Shown here: positions 16,560 through 25,605 of the stretch, piece after piece
Layout: every line of letters begins with the position of its first letter
How positions within the stretch are numbered: the first letter of the stretch is position 1
From: Clostridium sp. OM02-18AC
GTDB taxonomy: Bacteria; Bacillota; Clostridia; Lachnospirales; Lachnospiraceae
Assembly: GCF_003481825.1 (NCBI RefSeq)
Contig: NZ_QULW01000020.1
Span: 1 to 64,000 of the forward strand
Direction of reading: 5' to 3'
DNA: 64,000 nt
The notes under the pieces: generated by a model
What the model was told of the DNA's origin: nothing
The model's input: the letters and a program-made list of their open reading frames with translations, nothing else
Database searches by the model: none
Translations under genes and position numbers: made by a program

Positions 16560-18104
16560 TTACTTCGCGTAATCTGTTACACGTGATTCGCGGATCACAT
16601 TAACCTTGATCTGACCCGGATATTCCAGCTCATCCTCGATGCGCTTGGAAATCTCACGTGCCATCAGAACCATGTCATCGTCACTTACCTGCTCCGGGAT
16701 AACCATGATACGAACTTCACGACCAGCCTGGATTGCAAATGATTTTTCTACTCCCTTGAAGGAGTTGGTAATTTCTTCAAGCTGTTTTAATCTGTTGGTA
16801 TATGTCTCCACAGTCTCTCTTCTTGCGCCAGGTCTTGCTGCGGAAATCGTATCTGCAGCCTGTACCAGACAAGGGATCAGACCCTGTGGTTCAACATCGC
16901 CATGATGGGACTCTACTGCATTGATGACAGTAGCAGACTCTTTGTACTTTCTGCAAAGATCTGCACCAAGCTGTACATGGGAGCCTTCCATCTCATGGTC
17001 GATGGATTTTCCAATGTCATGTAATAAACCAGCCCGTTTTGCCAGACGCACATCTGCTCCAACCTCTGCGGCAAGCAGACCTGCCAGCTGTGCAACTTCG
17101 ATGGAATGCTTCAATGCATTCTGACCGTAGCTGGTTCTGAATTTCATCTTACCAAGCAGTTTGATCAGTTCCGGATGGATTCCATGAATGCCAACCTCAA
17201 GGGCTGCCGCCTCACCATCCTCGCGCATGTTCGCTTCTACTTCACGCTGCGCTTTTTCTACCATCTCTTCGATTCTTGCCGGATGGATACGTCCATCCAC
17301 GATCAGACGTTCCAGGGCAATTCTTGCCACTTCACGCCGTACCGGATCAAATCCGGATAATACGACTGCCTCAGGGGTATCGTCGATGATAAGTTCCACA
17401 CCAGTCATGGTCTCAAGGGTACGGATATTGCGACCCTCACGGCCAATGATGCGGCCTTTCATTTCGTCGTTCGGAAGCTGTACTACCGACACGGTAGTTT
17501 CCGCTACATGGTCTGCAGCACATCTCTGAATTGCAGTAACCACGTACTCCTTTGCCTTTTTGTCAGCCTCTTCTTTTGCCTTGTTCTCCAGATCTTTGAT
17601 CATCTTGGCAGTGTCATGCTTGACCTCTGCCTCAACGGATCTGAGCAGATACTCTTTTGCCTGTTCGGAGGTTAAACCGGAAATTCGCTCCAGTTCCTGT
17701 ATCCCTTTTTCGTACAGAGCCTCAACTTCGCTGTTACGCTTGTTTAAGGCTTCCTCACGGGATGCAAGTCCGGCTTCCCGCCGTTCCATGTTCTCTGCTT
17801 TTTTGTCTAAGTTCTCTTCTTTGCTCAGCACACGTCGTTCATAGCGCTGAAGTTCAGCTCTTCTTTCCTTTGTTTCTTTATCCAGCTCATTCTTAGTCTT
17901 TAAGGACTCTTCCTTCGCTTCCAGGAGAGCTTCTCGCTTCTTTGTCTCTGCCGTCTTTAACGCTTCATCTATTATTTCCCTGGCTTTTTCTTCCGCGGTT
18001 CCGATTTTGCTTTCGTAAGCACTTTTCCGGTGCGCGGTCGCAACTGCCCAGCTAATAGGCGCCACAACACACAGTGTAATTACAACTGCTATTATTGTTG
18101 ACAC
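16560..18104 (-). CDS. rny: Ribonuclease Y
   Basis: A 514-residue endoribonuclease that starts mRNA decay at the membrane. It has an N-terminal membrane helix (about 3-22), a long charged coiled coil (about 30-190), a KH domain with IIGREGRNIRTLE (219-231) and an HD domain with LLHDIGK (His362, Asp363). Length and order match the family exactly. GGAGGTG-like sequence lies upstream of the ATG. It is transcribed alone, 114 bp after recX, and ends at a strong terminator. Confidence 0.97.
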   Translation of the reverse strand: MSTIIAVVITLCVVAPISWAVATAHRKSAYESKIGTAEEKAREIIDEALKTAETKKREALLEAKEESLKTKNELDKETKERRAELQRYERRVLSKEENLDKKAENMERREAGLASREEALNKRNSEVEALYEKGIQELERISGLTSEQAKEYLLRSVEAEVKHDTAKMIKDLENKAKEEADKKAKEYVVTAIQRCAADHVAETTVSVVQLPNDEMKGRIIGREGRNIRTLETMTGVELIIDDTPEAVVLSGFDPVRREVARIALERLIVDGRIHPARIEEMVEKAQREVEANMREDGEAAALEVGIHGIHPELIKLLGKMKFRTSYGQNALKHSIEVAQLAGLLAAEVGADVRLAKRAGLLHDIGKSIDHEMEGSHVQLGADLCRKYKESATVINAVESHHGDVEPQGLIPCLVQAADTISAARPGARRETVETYTNRLKQLEEITNSFKGVEKSFAIQAGREVRIMVIPEQVSDDDMVLMAREISKRIEDELEYPGQIKVNVIRESRVTDYAK

Positions 18105-18218
18105 AGGAGCACCTCCTTATTTAGTTTTCATTGTACACCAATACAACACTTCAATTTTAAACTGTTTTGTGCATTATGTCAATAACTCTGTGGAAGTTCT
18201 TCGCGTCGTTCCTGTTCC

Positions 18219-18785
18219 TTATTCTGCTTCTTCAGACATACGGTCCGTGACCCTGCGGATGGCTTCGCTGCTGAATCCACGGCGTCCCAAAGCTCCCATA
18301 AGTCTCCGGTAATCCGCCAACTCCATGCGCTTTCCCGGCTCATAACCTTTCTTTAAAAGAAGCTTTCTGATCTGACTTTCCTCGTCTACTTCTTCCTCCT
18401 GGAGGGTAAGGTCAATGATGTCCCGGGATACGCCCTTACGCTCCAAATCAGCTCGGATCTGGCGGCGGCTTTTCCTGGATGCGCAGGAGCGGATGTAACG
18501 CCCGGCATAGGCCTCATCGTCCAAATAACGGTACTCTTTTAAAAAGAGTACCGTCTCCTCGATTTCTTCCGGGTTGTATTCCCGTTCTTTTAACTTCTGG
18601 CGCAGTTCCCGCTCTGTGCGGTCACGAAATTCCAGAAGTGCGAGTGCGCACTCCCGGACTGTTTTCCCGGAACCGTTTGTGTTTCTGCTTTTCTTCTCCG
18701 GTTTCTCCTTTTTTCCATACTGCAGTTCTTCCGGATGCAGGTCCTGCACCTGCACAATTCCATTCTGTAAATTCCAGACTTTCAT
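18219..18785 (-). CDS. recX: Regulatory protein RecX
   Basis: A 188-residue, charged, all-helical protein with RecX three-helix repeats: LEFRDRTERELRQKL, then YLDDEAYAGRYIRSCASRKSR (first 20 residues of the run), then KGVSRDIIDLTL. RecX binds RecA filaments and restrains recombinase activity. It starts 4 nt after recA, so it shares recA transcription and the SOS control. The N-terminal 35 residues are variable and Lys-rich. Confidence 0.9.
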   Translation of the reverse strand: MKVWNLQNGIVQVQDLHPEELQYGKKEKPEKKSRNTNGSGKTVRECALALLEFRDRTERELRQKLKEREYNPEEIEETVLFLKEYRYLDDEAYAGRYIRSCASRKSRRQIRADLERKGVSRDIIDLTLQEEEVDEESQIRKLLLKKGYEPGKRMELADYRRLMGALGRRGFSSEAIRRVTDRMSEEAE

Positions 18786-18789
18786 GGAA

Positions 18790-19887
18790 TTACTCCGCGT
18801 CGGTCAGACCAGCACCATCGTTTTCTGCATTCTGTGCGTCCTGTGCTTCTTCTGCAGCTGCATTTGCAGCCAGTGCAGTTACGGTCTCATCTGCCGGAAG
18901 ACCGTGTTTCTCACGGACCTTGCTCTCTACTTCAGCACAGACTGCCGGATGATTGCGCAGATACGTCTTGGCATTCTCACGTCCCTGACCGATCTTGGCA
19001 CCGTCATATGCATACCATGCGCCGCTCTTTTCAATGATGTCGTCCTTCGCGGCAAGATCCAGAATGTCGCCTTCCTTGGAGATGCCCTGACCAAACATGA
19101 TATCAAACTCTGCCTCTTTAAATGGCGGAGCGATCTTGTTCTTAACCACCTTCACACGGACATGGTTGCCGATCACCTCGCCGCCCTGTTTGATGGACTC
19201 TACGCGGCGCACATCCATGCGGACAGAGGAATAGAACTTCAGGGCACGGCCGCCTGTGGTGGTCTCCGGGTTTCCGAACATAACACCAACCTTCTCACGC
19301 AGCTGGTTAATGAAAATAACGCAGCAGTTGGATTTGCTGATGATACCAGTCAGCTTTCTGAGGGCCTGGGACATAAGACGTGCCTGCAGACCCACATGGG
19401 AATCACCCATCTCGCCGTCGATCTCGGCCTTCGGCACCAGGGCTGCAACAGAGTCCACAATGACAATGTCCACTGCACCGGAACGCACCATGGTCTCGGT
19501 GATCTCCAGTGCCTGCTCGCCGTTGTCCGGCTGGGAAATGTAAAGGTTGTCAATATCGACGCCGATGTTCTTTGCATAGACCGGGTCTAATGCATGCTCC
19601 GCATCGATGAAACCGGCAATGCCGCCGCGTTTCTGCACTTCTGCCACCATGTGAAGTGCTACGGTCGTTTTACCACTGGACTCTGGTCCGTAAATCTCGA
19701 TGACACGCCCCTTCGGTACACCGCCAAGTCCCAGTGCGATGTCCAGACTGATGGAACCGGTTGGGACAGTCTCAATGTTCATGTTGGCGCCGGAATCACC
19801 CAGCTTCATGATAGAACCTTTTCCGTAAGACTTCTCGATCTGGGTAATGGCAGCATCCAGTGCCTTTAATTTATCGTCTTTATTCAT
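18790..19887 (-). CDS. recA: Recombinase RecA
   Basis: A 365-residue RecA: Walker A GPESSGKTT (67-75), DSVAALVPKAEIDGEMGDSH with L1, and an L2 region NQLREKVGVMFGNPETTTGG. It binds single-stranded DNA, performs strand exchange and triggers LexA cleavage. GGAGG 8 nt before ATG 19887 decides the start over an in-frame TTG at 19902. The C-terminal tail is acidic and Ala-rich. A promoter and a LexA box lie upstream. Confidence 0.98.
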   Translation of the reverse strand: MNKDDKLKALDAAITQIEKSYGKGSIMKLGDSGANMNIETVPTGSISLDIALGLGGVPKGRVIEIYGPESSGKTTVALHMVAEVQKRGGIAGFIDAEHALDPVYAKNIGVDIDNLYISQPDNGEQALEITETMVRSGAVDIVIVDSVAALVPKAEIDGEMGDSHVGLQARLMSQALRKLTGIISKSNCCVIFINQLREKVGVMFGNPETTTGGRALKFYSSVRMDVRRVESIKQGGEVIGNHVRVKVVKNKIAPPFKEAEFDIMFGQGISKEGDILDLAAKDDIIEKSGAWYAYDGAKIGQGRENAKTYLRNHPAVCAEVESKVREKHGLPADETVTALAANAAAEEAQDAQNAENDGAGLTDAE

Positions 19888-19940
19888 GTTATAATCCTCC
19901 AACTATAGAACCACTGCATCCACAAAGCTTTTTGCCGTTG

Positions 19941-19954
19941 CGAACAGATGTTCT
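19941..19954. promoter_or_regulatory. LexA (SOS) box of recA
   Basis: CGAACAGATGTTCT matches the Gram-positive LexA consensus CGAAC-N4-GTTCG in all but the last base. It lies 14 nt downstream of the -10 box, where LexA would block initiation. Expected for recA. Confidence 0.85.
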
Positions 19955-19967
19955 CTTCAATGTTATA

Positions 19968-19996
19968 ATCATAGTATAAACCGGCTCAAATGTCAA
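19968..19996 (-). promoter_or_regulatory. SOS-controlled promoter of recA-recX
   Basis: Minus-strand TTGACA (19996-19991), a 17-nt spacer, then TATGAT (19973-19968). The LexA box lies just downstream. Confidence 0.85.
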
Positions 19997-20039
19997 CCAG
20001 TTGTTGTCTTTTCATGTGGGAATTTAGGTTACTATTCAC

Positions 20040-20303
20040 AGGCAGGGATTTTCTGAACTGAAAATCCCGTATGATACAGTTCTGGCAGCAGATTTTGCCG
20101 ATTTGGAATGCGAAGCATCGGCAATTGTGGGAACCGTTCAGGGATAGGAATTGGGGAATTTTGAAATCTGGGAATCTAAAAATTCTGATTTTTCCGGACT
20201 GCTGACAAAAGCCGGATCATGGAATCCTGGTAACTGCAGACATACAGAATGCAAAGCAGTTACATGTTTTAGAAATACGGGCAATACTACCCATTTGGAC
20301 TGC
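20040..20303 (-). ncRNA. Candidate structured RNA or long recA leader
   Basis: No convincing reading frame exists here, yet a near-consensus promoter at 20310-20338 points into it. The minus-strand product would fold into at least three hairpins: GTAACTGC/GCAGTTAC (about 20229-20264), TTGCCGAT/ATCGGCAA with an inner GC/GC pairing (about 20096-20127), and GGGATTTTC/GAAAATCCC (about 20044-20067). No match to 6S RNA, tmRNA or RNase P was recognised. The last hairpin has no T-run, so transcription may continue as a second, structured leader of recA. The 3' end and function are unknown. Confidence 0.4.
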
Positions 20304-20309
20304 ACTTTC

Positions 20310-20338
20310 ACTATAGCATGCCCGAAAAACCTTGTCAA
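20310..20338 (-). promoter_or_regulatory. Strong sigma-A promoter facing recA
   Basis: Minus-strand TTGACA (20338-20333), a 17-nt spacer, then TATAGT (20315-20310). It lies about 420 bp upstream of recA and independent of the SOS promoter. Confidence 0.75.
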
Positions 20339-20363
20339 ATAAAAAGAAACGGATAGAAGAAGA

Positions 20364-20398
20364 AAAAAGCCTGTGCCGTGATGGTTGCACAGGTTTTT
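20364..20398. terminator. Orphan bidirectional terminator
   Basis: AAAAAgCCTGTGC pairs with GCACAGGTTTTT, giving T-runs in both directions. No gene ends here on either strand: the subtilisin gene starts to the right on plus, and recA lies to the left on minus. It may insulate the promoter at 20310-20338, or end an unseen plus-strand RNA. The stretch 20399-20590 holds only the AT-rich upstream region of the subtilisin gene, with TATAAT near 20491. Confidence 0.7.
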
Positions 20399-20590
20399 CT
20401 TACATATCCGTTTCAAAAAAGTTTTAAGGAGTTCAGATGTTTATCTTTTTTCTGATTTTAGTATAACATATGCCTTACGAAAATGTTTGTATAATGTTTA
20501 AATAGATTATGAAGATATTCTTAAATCGACAGCCGCACCACTGCCTTATCACCGGAATATCCTAACAGTAAAAGAGCACTGAGGTTTTCC

Positions 20591-21472
20591 ATGCGTACAG
20601 CCTCTCCTTTTTCCTCTGCACACATCCCGGACGGCCTTACCGGGCGCGGCATCGGCGTGGCTGTGCTGGACACCGGATGCTTCCCGCACGAGGATCTTAA
20701 GTCACGCATTGCTGCCTTTTTCGATATCGTACGCCGGCGAAAACTCCCTTACGACGATAACGGGCACGGCACCCATGTCTGCGGCATCATCGGCGGGAAC
20801 GGAAAAGAAAGCGCCGGGCGTTTTTGCGGAATCGCCCCGGGCTGCCACCTGATTCCGGTGAAAGTACTGGACAAACGGGGCGGCGGCTATGTTTCCGACG
20901 TGCTTGCCGGACTTCATACCGTAATGCAGCAGCGGGAGCGCTACAACATCCGGATCGTCAACGTTTCGGTCGGTTCCTTTTCCGGCAGGAGCATGAGCGA
21001 AAACTCTGCCCTGGTCCGCGGCGTGGAGGAACTCTGGGACTCCGGTTTTGTCGTGGTGGTCGCCGCCGGCAATATGGGACCAAAAAGCGGCACCATCACT
21101 ACGCCCGGCATCAGCCGCAAGGTCATCACGGTTGGCTGTTCTGACGATCACCAGGAAGTCAACGTTATGGGAAACCGCATGTCTGACTATTCCGGGAGAG
21201 GACCTACCCGCGCCTGCATCTGCAAACCGGATATTGTCGCCCCGGGTGCCGCCATCACCAGCTGCAGTCCCGGCGGCGGTTATGCCATAAAAAGCGGTAC
21301 CAGCATGGCTACACCTTTTGTTTCCGGTGCCATTGCCCTTCTCCTGGAGCAGCATCCGGAGATGTCCAACCGGGACGTAAAACTTTTCCTCAGGGACCGG
21401 GCAGTCGACCTGGGACTTCCCAGAAACCAGCAAGGCTGGGGACTTCTTGATATCCCCAGCCTTCTTCGCTAA
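20591..21472 (+). CDS. Intracellular subtilisin-family serine peptidase
   Basis: A 293-residue S8 peptidase with a complete triad: Asp27 in VAVLDTG, His59 in GHGTHV and Ser238 in GTSMATP, plus oxyanion Asn161 in AAGN. There is no signal peptide and almost no propeptide, as in AprX-like or intracellular subtilisins, so it is probably a cytosolic peptidase. GAGG precedes the ATG. It stands alone, in higher-GC sequence than the flanking gap. The last part of the coding sequence forms a terminator hairpin. Germination-type Csp function cannot be excluded, but the expected partner genes are absent. Confidence 0.88.
   Translation: MRTASPFSSAHIPDGLTGRGIGVAVLDTGCFPHEDLKSRIAAFFDIVRRRKLPYDDNGHGTHVCGIIGGNGKESAGRFCGIAPGCHLIPVKVLDKRGGGYVSDVLAGLHTVMQQRERYNIRIVNVSVGSFSGRSMSENSALVRGVEELWDSGFVVVVAAGNMGPKSGTITTPGISRKVITVGCSDDHQEVNVMGNRMSDYSGRGPTRACICKPDIVAPGAAITSCSPGGGYAIKSGTSMATPFVSGAIALLLEQHPEMSNRDVKLFLRDRAVDLGLPRNQQGWGLLDIPSLLR
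21432..21463 (+). terminator. Terminator inside the subtilisin coding end
   Basis: AAGGCTGGGGA and TCCCCAGCCTT form a perfect 11-bp stem within the last codons, followed by CTTCTTCGCTAATTTTC. A weak T-run, but the placement supports transcription ending at the stop codon. Confidence 0.6.
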
Positions 21473-21557
21473 TTTTCTGACGGGAAACAGGCAAACATCG
21501 CAAATGCGCTGTCCTCCCTGTCCCGGCAGTCTCTATGAAATTTTAGTGTTTTCTTCA

Positions 21558-22718
21558 TCAGATCAGTCTGACTCTGCATACACCCTCAATGGCATTGAGC
21601 TTCTGGACCATGATGTCATCCGGTACATGTTCCAGATCCATCAGCGTGTAAGCAAATTTATCACGGCTCTTGTTGGTCATGTCGGAAATATTGATCTTTC
21701 CGGCAGCCAGCACTCCGGTGATCTGACCGATCATGTTCGGAATGTTTAAATGCAGCACAGCCAGACGGCAGGCAGTTTTCTTCACGCCCATGTCACACGC
21801 CGGATAGTTCACAGAATTGCGGATGTTGCCGTTTTCCAGATAATCCATGATTTCCTGAACTGCCATCTTCGCACAGTTATCCTCAGACTCCTCAGTGGAA
21901 GCGCCAAGATGCGGGATTACAATGGTGTTCTCCAGGTTCACAGACTTCGGATTGGCAAAATCGGTCACGTATTTTTTCACTTTGCCGGACTTTAAGCCTT
22001 CAGCCATGTCATCCTCGTTTACCAGAATGTCACGGGCGAAGTTTAAGATCACAACGCCGTCTTTCATCTGCTCAAACGCTGCCTTATTGATCATGCCCTT
22101 TGTGGAGTCCACAGCCGGAACATGCAGGGTGATGTAATCACACTCCTGGCAGATGGTATCGAGACTGGTGGTGTGTTTTACATCGCGGGACAGCCGCCAT
22201 GCCGCATTGACGGAAATGTACGGATCATAGCCGTAAACTTCCATGCCCAGGGCGATCGCCGTGTTCGCAACCTCGGCACCAATCGCGCCAAGACCGACCA
22301 CACCCAGCTTTTTGCCCTTGATCTCGCAGCCTGCAAAAGCCTTCTTTGCTTTCTCGGCAGACTTGGCAATGTTTGCATCTTCTTTGTTGGCCTTGCACCA
22401 CTCAATGCCGCCGACGATATCACGGGATGCTAAAAACAGTCCTGCCAGCACCAGTTCTTTTACCCCGTTTGCATTGGCACCCGGGGTATTAAAGACCACG
22501 ATGCCCTCCTGTGCACAGGCCTCTAACGGAATGTTGTTTACGCCTGCGCCTGCACGTGCAATGGCAAGCAGGGAATTGGAAAACTGCATTTCATGAAGGG
22601 ATGCGCTACGGACCAGAATGCCCTCTGCCTCATTTACCTCGTTGGTCAGCTGATAGTCCTCAGTGAACTGGTCTGTGCCATATTTGGAAATGGCGTTGAT
22701 GCAATGGATCTTTCTCAT
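21558..22718 (-). CDS. serA: D-3-phosphoglycerate dehydrogenase
   Basis: A 386-residue enzyme for the first step of serine synthesis (3-phosphoglycerate to phosphohydroxypyruvate). It has the D-2-hydroxyacid dehydrogenase fold with NAD-binding GLGAIGAEVAN at about 150, the catalytic Arg/Glu/His set (including the late HLGAST motif), and a C-terminal ACT-like domain (about 315-386, LHLNIPNMIGQITGVLA) of the short type. It overlaps serC by 4 bp (ATGA), so the two steps are coupled. The ACT domain probably gives feedback control by serine, by family knowledge. Confidence 0.95.
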   Translation of the reverse strand: MRKIHCINAISKYGTDQFTEDYQLTNEVNEAEGILVRSASLHEMQFSNSLLAIARAGAGVNNIPLEACAQEGIVVFNTPGANANGVKELVLAGLFLASRDIVGGIEWCKANKEDANIAKSAEKAKKAFAGCEIKGKKLGVVGLGAIGAEVANTAIALGMEVYGYDPYISVNAAWRLSRDVKHTTSLDTICQECDYITLHVPAVDSTKGMINKAAFEQMKDGVVILNFARDILVNEDDMAEGLKSGKVKKYVTDFANPKSVNLENTIVIPHLGASTEESEDNCAKMAVQEIMDYLENGNIRNSVNYPACDMGVKKTACRLAVLHLNIPNMIGQITGVLAAGKINISDMTNKSRDKFAYTLMDLEHVPDDIMVQKLNAIEGVCRVRLI

Positions 22719-23800
22719 GCCTGATGCGCCTCCTCAAACTGTTTCATGAACTCTACCAGCTTCTCCACGCCTTCCATCGGCATGGCATTGTAGATGCTGG
22801 CACGCATGCCTCCTACGGTTCTGTGTCCCTTTAAGTTTACAAACCCTGCTGCGGTTGCTTCTTTTACAAATTCTGCATCCAGGTCCTTGTCGCCGGTCAC
22901 GAACGGAACGTTCATTAAGGAACGGTCCTCTTTTGCAACGGTTCCATGGAACAGCTTGCTCTGATCCAGGAAATCGTAAAGGATCTTTGCCTTTTTCTCG
23001 TTATACTCTTTCATGGCTTCCAGGCCGCCGCGCTTCTTTAACCACTTAAATACCTTTCCGCAGATGTAGATGCCGTAGCATGGCGGGGTATTGTAAAGGG
23101 ATTTTGCGTCTGCCTGCACCTTGTACTGGCAGATGGTCGGGGTTCCGGCAAGGACATCCTCCGTGATCAGATCCTCGCGGATGATCACGATCACAACGCC
23201 GGCCGGACCGACATTTTTCTGAGCACCGCCGTAAAGCAAGCCATACTTTGTCACATCTACCGGCTCAGAGAGGAAGCAGGAAGAGATATCAGCCACCAGC
23301 GTTTTTCCCTTTGTGTTCGGCAGGGTTTTGTATTTGGTGCCATAGATCGTGTTGTTCTCACAAATGTAAACATAGTCCGCATCGTCGTCGATCGGCAGGT
23401 CAGAGCAGTCCGGAATGTAGCTGAAGGTCTTGTCTTCACTTGATGCAACAGCCACTGCCTTTCCGTATTTCTGCGCTTCCTTGAATGCCTTCTTCGCCCA
23501 CTGACCGGTGATGATATAATCGGCTACGCCGTTTTTCATCAGGTTCTGCGGAATGGCGGAGAACTGCAGATGGGCGCCTCCCTGCAAGAACAGTACTTTG
23601 TAGTTATCCGGAATGTTCATCAGATCCCGAAGGTCCTGTTCCGCTTCTTCGATGATGGTCTCAAAGGCTTTAGATCGATGGCTCATCTCCATCACTGACA
23701 TTCCGGTGCCTCTGTAATCAAGCATTTCTTCTGCGGCTTCCTTCAGAACTTCCTCCGGTAATACGGCCGGTCCTGCTGAGAAATTGTAGACTCTTCCCAT
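22715..23800 (-). CDS. serC: Phosphoserine aminotransferase
   Basis: A 361-residue PLP enzyme converting phosphohydroxypyruvate to phosphoserine. It begins with the family signature GRVYNFSAGPAVLPEEVL and has the PLP lysine in GLLYGGAQKNVGPAG. GGAGG 8 nt before ATG 23800 decides the start over an in-frame ATG at 23821. It lies 56 bp after ilvB on the same strand and overlaps serA. Confidence 0.95.
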   Translation of the reverse strand: MGRVYNFSAGPAVLPEEVLKEAAEEMLDYRGTGMSVMEMSHRSKAFETIIEEAEQDLRDLMNIPDNYKVLFLQGGAHLQFSAIPQNLMKNGVADYIITGQWAKKAFKEAQKYGKAVAVASSEDKTFSYIPDCSDLPIDDDADYVYICENNTIYGTKYKTLPNTKGKTLVADISSCFLSEPVDVTKYGLLYGGAQKNVGPAGVVIVIIREDLITEDVLAGTPTICQYKVQADAKSLYNTPPCYGIYICGKVFKWLKKRGGLEAMKEYNEKKAKILYDFLDQSKLFHGTVAKEDRSLMNVPFVTGDKDLDAEFVKEATAAGFVNLKGHRTVGGMRASIYNAMPMEGVEKLVEFMKQFEEAHQA

Positions 23801-23856
23801 TGTTTCTTCCTCCTTCTTCATAAATTCGATTTTTCATAATTATATAATAACGACCT

Positions 23857-25563
23857 TTATTTGATTTTCAGGTCGGTATCATCGAACGCATCCTGGATCG
23901 GGGCTCCCGGGGATACCATCGGGTAAACCTTGTCATCGCAGTTGATCTGGCACTCGATCAGAACCGGTGCATTGAATGCGATGGCTTCTTCCAGAACCGG
24001 TTTTAAGTCTTCCTGTCTGGTCACACGGTATGCTTTTGCTCCCATGGCTTCAGCCAGCTTCACAAAATCTACTGCGTCATTTAATACGGTATGTGAATAG
24101 CGCTTTCCGTAGAACAGGTTCTGCCACTGACGCACCATTCCAAGTACATGGTTGTTTACCACAACCTGGATAACCGGGATGTTGTAGCGGGTCGCTGTTG
24201 CGATCTCATTCATGTTCATGCGGAAGCAGCCGTCTCCGGCAATGTTGAACACCGGGGTATCCGGATGTCCCATGTCGCCGCACGCCATCTTCGCTCCGAT
24301 GGAAGCGCCAAGGCCGTAGCCCATGGTGCCAAGACCGCCGGATGTGAGAAAGGTTCTCGGCTTTCTGTATTTGTAGTACTGGGCAGCCCACATCTGGTGC
24401 TGGCCAACCTCGGTACAGATGATAGCATCGCCTTTGGTCAGCTCATCAATGGTCTCCATGATGAACGGACCGGTAAGCTGGTTCTTATCGTAACGCAGCG
24501 GATACATGTCTTTCATCCGCTCTACGTGCTGGATCCACTCCTCATGGTTCATCGGATCCAGACGGGCATTCAGCTTACGCAGGACAACCTTTAAATCGCC
24601 GATGATGCTGGCATTGGTATGGATGTTCTTGTTGATCTCAGCCGGGTCGATATCGATCTGGAGAATCTTCGCGTTCTTCGCGAACTTGGATGCATTTCCG
24701 GTCACACGGTCACTGAAACGGGCACCTGCCACGATCAGCAGATCGCACTCGCTGATGCCGAAGTTGGAAGTCTTGGTTCCATGCATACCTACCATGCCGG
24801 TGTAAAGCTCATCGGTTCCGTCAAATGCGCCCTTGCCCATCAGGGAATCAGCAACCGGTGCCTGGATCTTGTGAGCCAGCACCTTTAACTCATCCGATGC
24901 ACCGGAAAGCACGGCGCCGCCGCCTACAAAGATAAACGGCTTCTTGCTGTTGCGGATCATCTCCAGCGCCGTCTCGATGTCTTCCTCACGGATGGTATCG
25001 GTCTGACGCTCGATCGGTGCCGGTTCCTGCGGCGTATACTCATACTCTGCCGCAGTCACATCTTTTGTGATATCGATGAGGACCGGACCTGGTCTTCCGC
25101 TCTGTGCAATGGTAAACGCACGGCGGACCGTGTCTGCCAGCTTCGTGATATCTTTTACAATGAAATTATATTTGGTGATCGGCATGGTCACACCGGTGAT
25201 GTCGATCTCCTGGAAGCTGTCGCGGCCAAGCAGGCTCACGCCAACGTTACAGGTGATCGCAACTATCGGGATGGAATCCATGAATGCGGTCGCGATACCG
25301 GTTACCAGGTTGGTCGCGCCTGGACCGGAAGTAGCCAGACATACGCCGACTTTTCCGGTGGCTCTCGCGTAACCGTCTGCTGCATGGGATGCGCCCTGCT
25401 CGTGGGAGGTCAGGATGTGGGTGATCTCATCCTGATGCTTGTAAAGCGCATCGTAGATATTTAAAATGGCCCCTCCCGGATAACCGAACACGGTCTTTAC
25501 ACCCTGTTCTTTTAAACATTCGATCAGGATTTCTGATCCATTAAGTACTCTGGTCTCCGCCAT
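23857..25563 (-). CDS. ilvB: Acetolactate synthase, catalytic subunit
   Basis: A 568-residue thiamine-diphosphate enzyme making acetolactate or acetohydroxybutyrate, the first common step to valine, leucine and isoleucine. The N-terminal domain has GYPGGAILNIYDAL with the catalytic Glu in THEQGAAHAADGYAR-like SHEQGASHAADGYAR. The C-terminal half carries the ThDP motif GDGCFRMNMNE. No regulatory subunit (ilvN) lies next to it. AAGGAG precedes the ATG. It is 42 bp after ilvD. Confidence 0.95.
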   Translation of the reverse strand: MAETRVLNGSEILIECLKEQGVKTVFGYPGGAILNIYDALYKHQDEITHILTSHEQGASHAADGYARATGKVGVCLATSGPGATNLVTGIATAFMDSIPIVAITCNVGVSLLGRDSFQEIDITGVTMPITKYNFIVKDITKLADTVRRAFTIAQSGRPGPVLIDITKDVTAAEYEYTPQEPAPIERQTDTIREEDIETALEMIRNSKKPFIFVGGGAVLSGASDELKVLAHKIQAPVADSLMGKGAFDGTDELYTGMVGMHGTKTSNFGISECDLLIVAGARFSDRVTGNASKFAKNAKILQIDIDPAEINKNIHTNASIIGDLKVVLRKLNARLDPMNHEEWIQHVERMKDMYPLRYDKNQLTGPFIMETIDELTKGDAIICTEVGQHQMWAAQYYKYRKPRTFLTSGGLGTMGYGLGASIGAKMACGDMGHPDTPVFNIAGDGCFRMNMNEIATATRYNIPVIQVVVNNHVLGMVRQWQNLFYGKRYSHTVLNDAVDFVKLAEAMGAKAYRVTRQEDLKPVLEEAIAFNAPVLIECQINCDDKVYPMVSPGAPIQDAFDDTDLKIK

Positions 25564-25605
25564 GTGAAAACACTCCTTATCTGTCTCTGGTACGGGTTAC
25601 ATGAA

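Noticed and set aside
20138..20416. 92-codon minus-strand frame upstream of recA
   Set aside because: It begins upstream of the strong promoter at 20310-20338, crosses the terminator hairpin, has no ribosome binding site and shows no conserved motif.
20431..20465. Nine-codon frame MFIFFLILV with AAGGAG upstream
   Set aside because: Too short to support as a gene; the hydrophobic stretch may be chance in AT-rich sequence.
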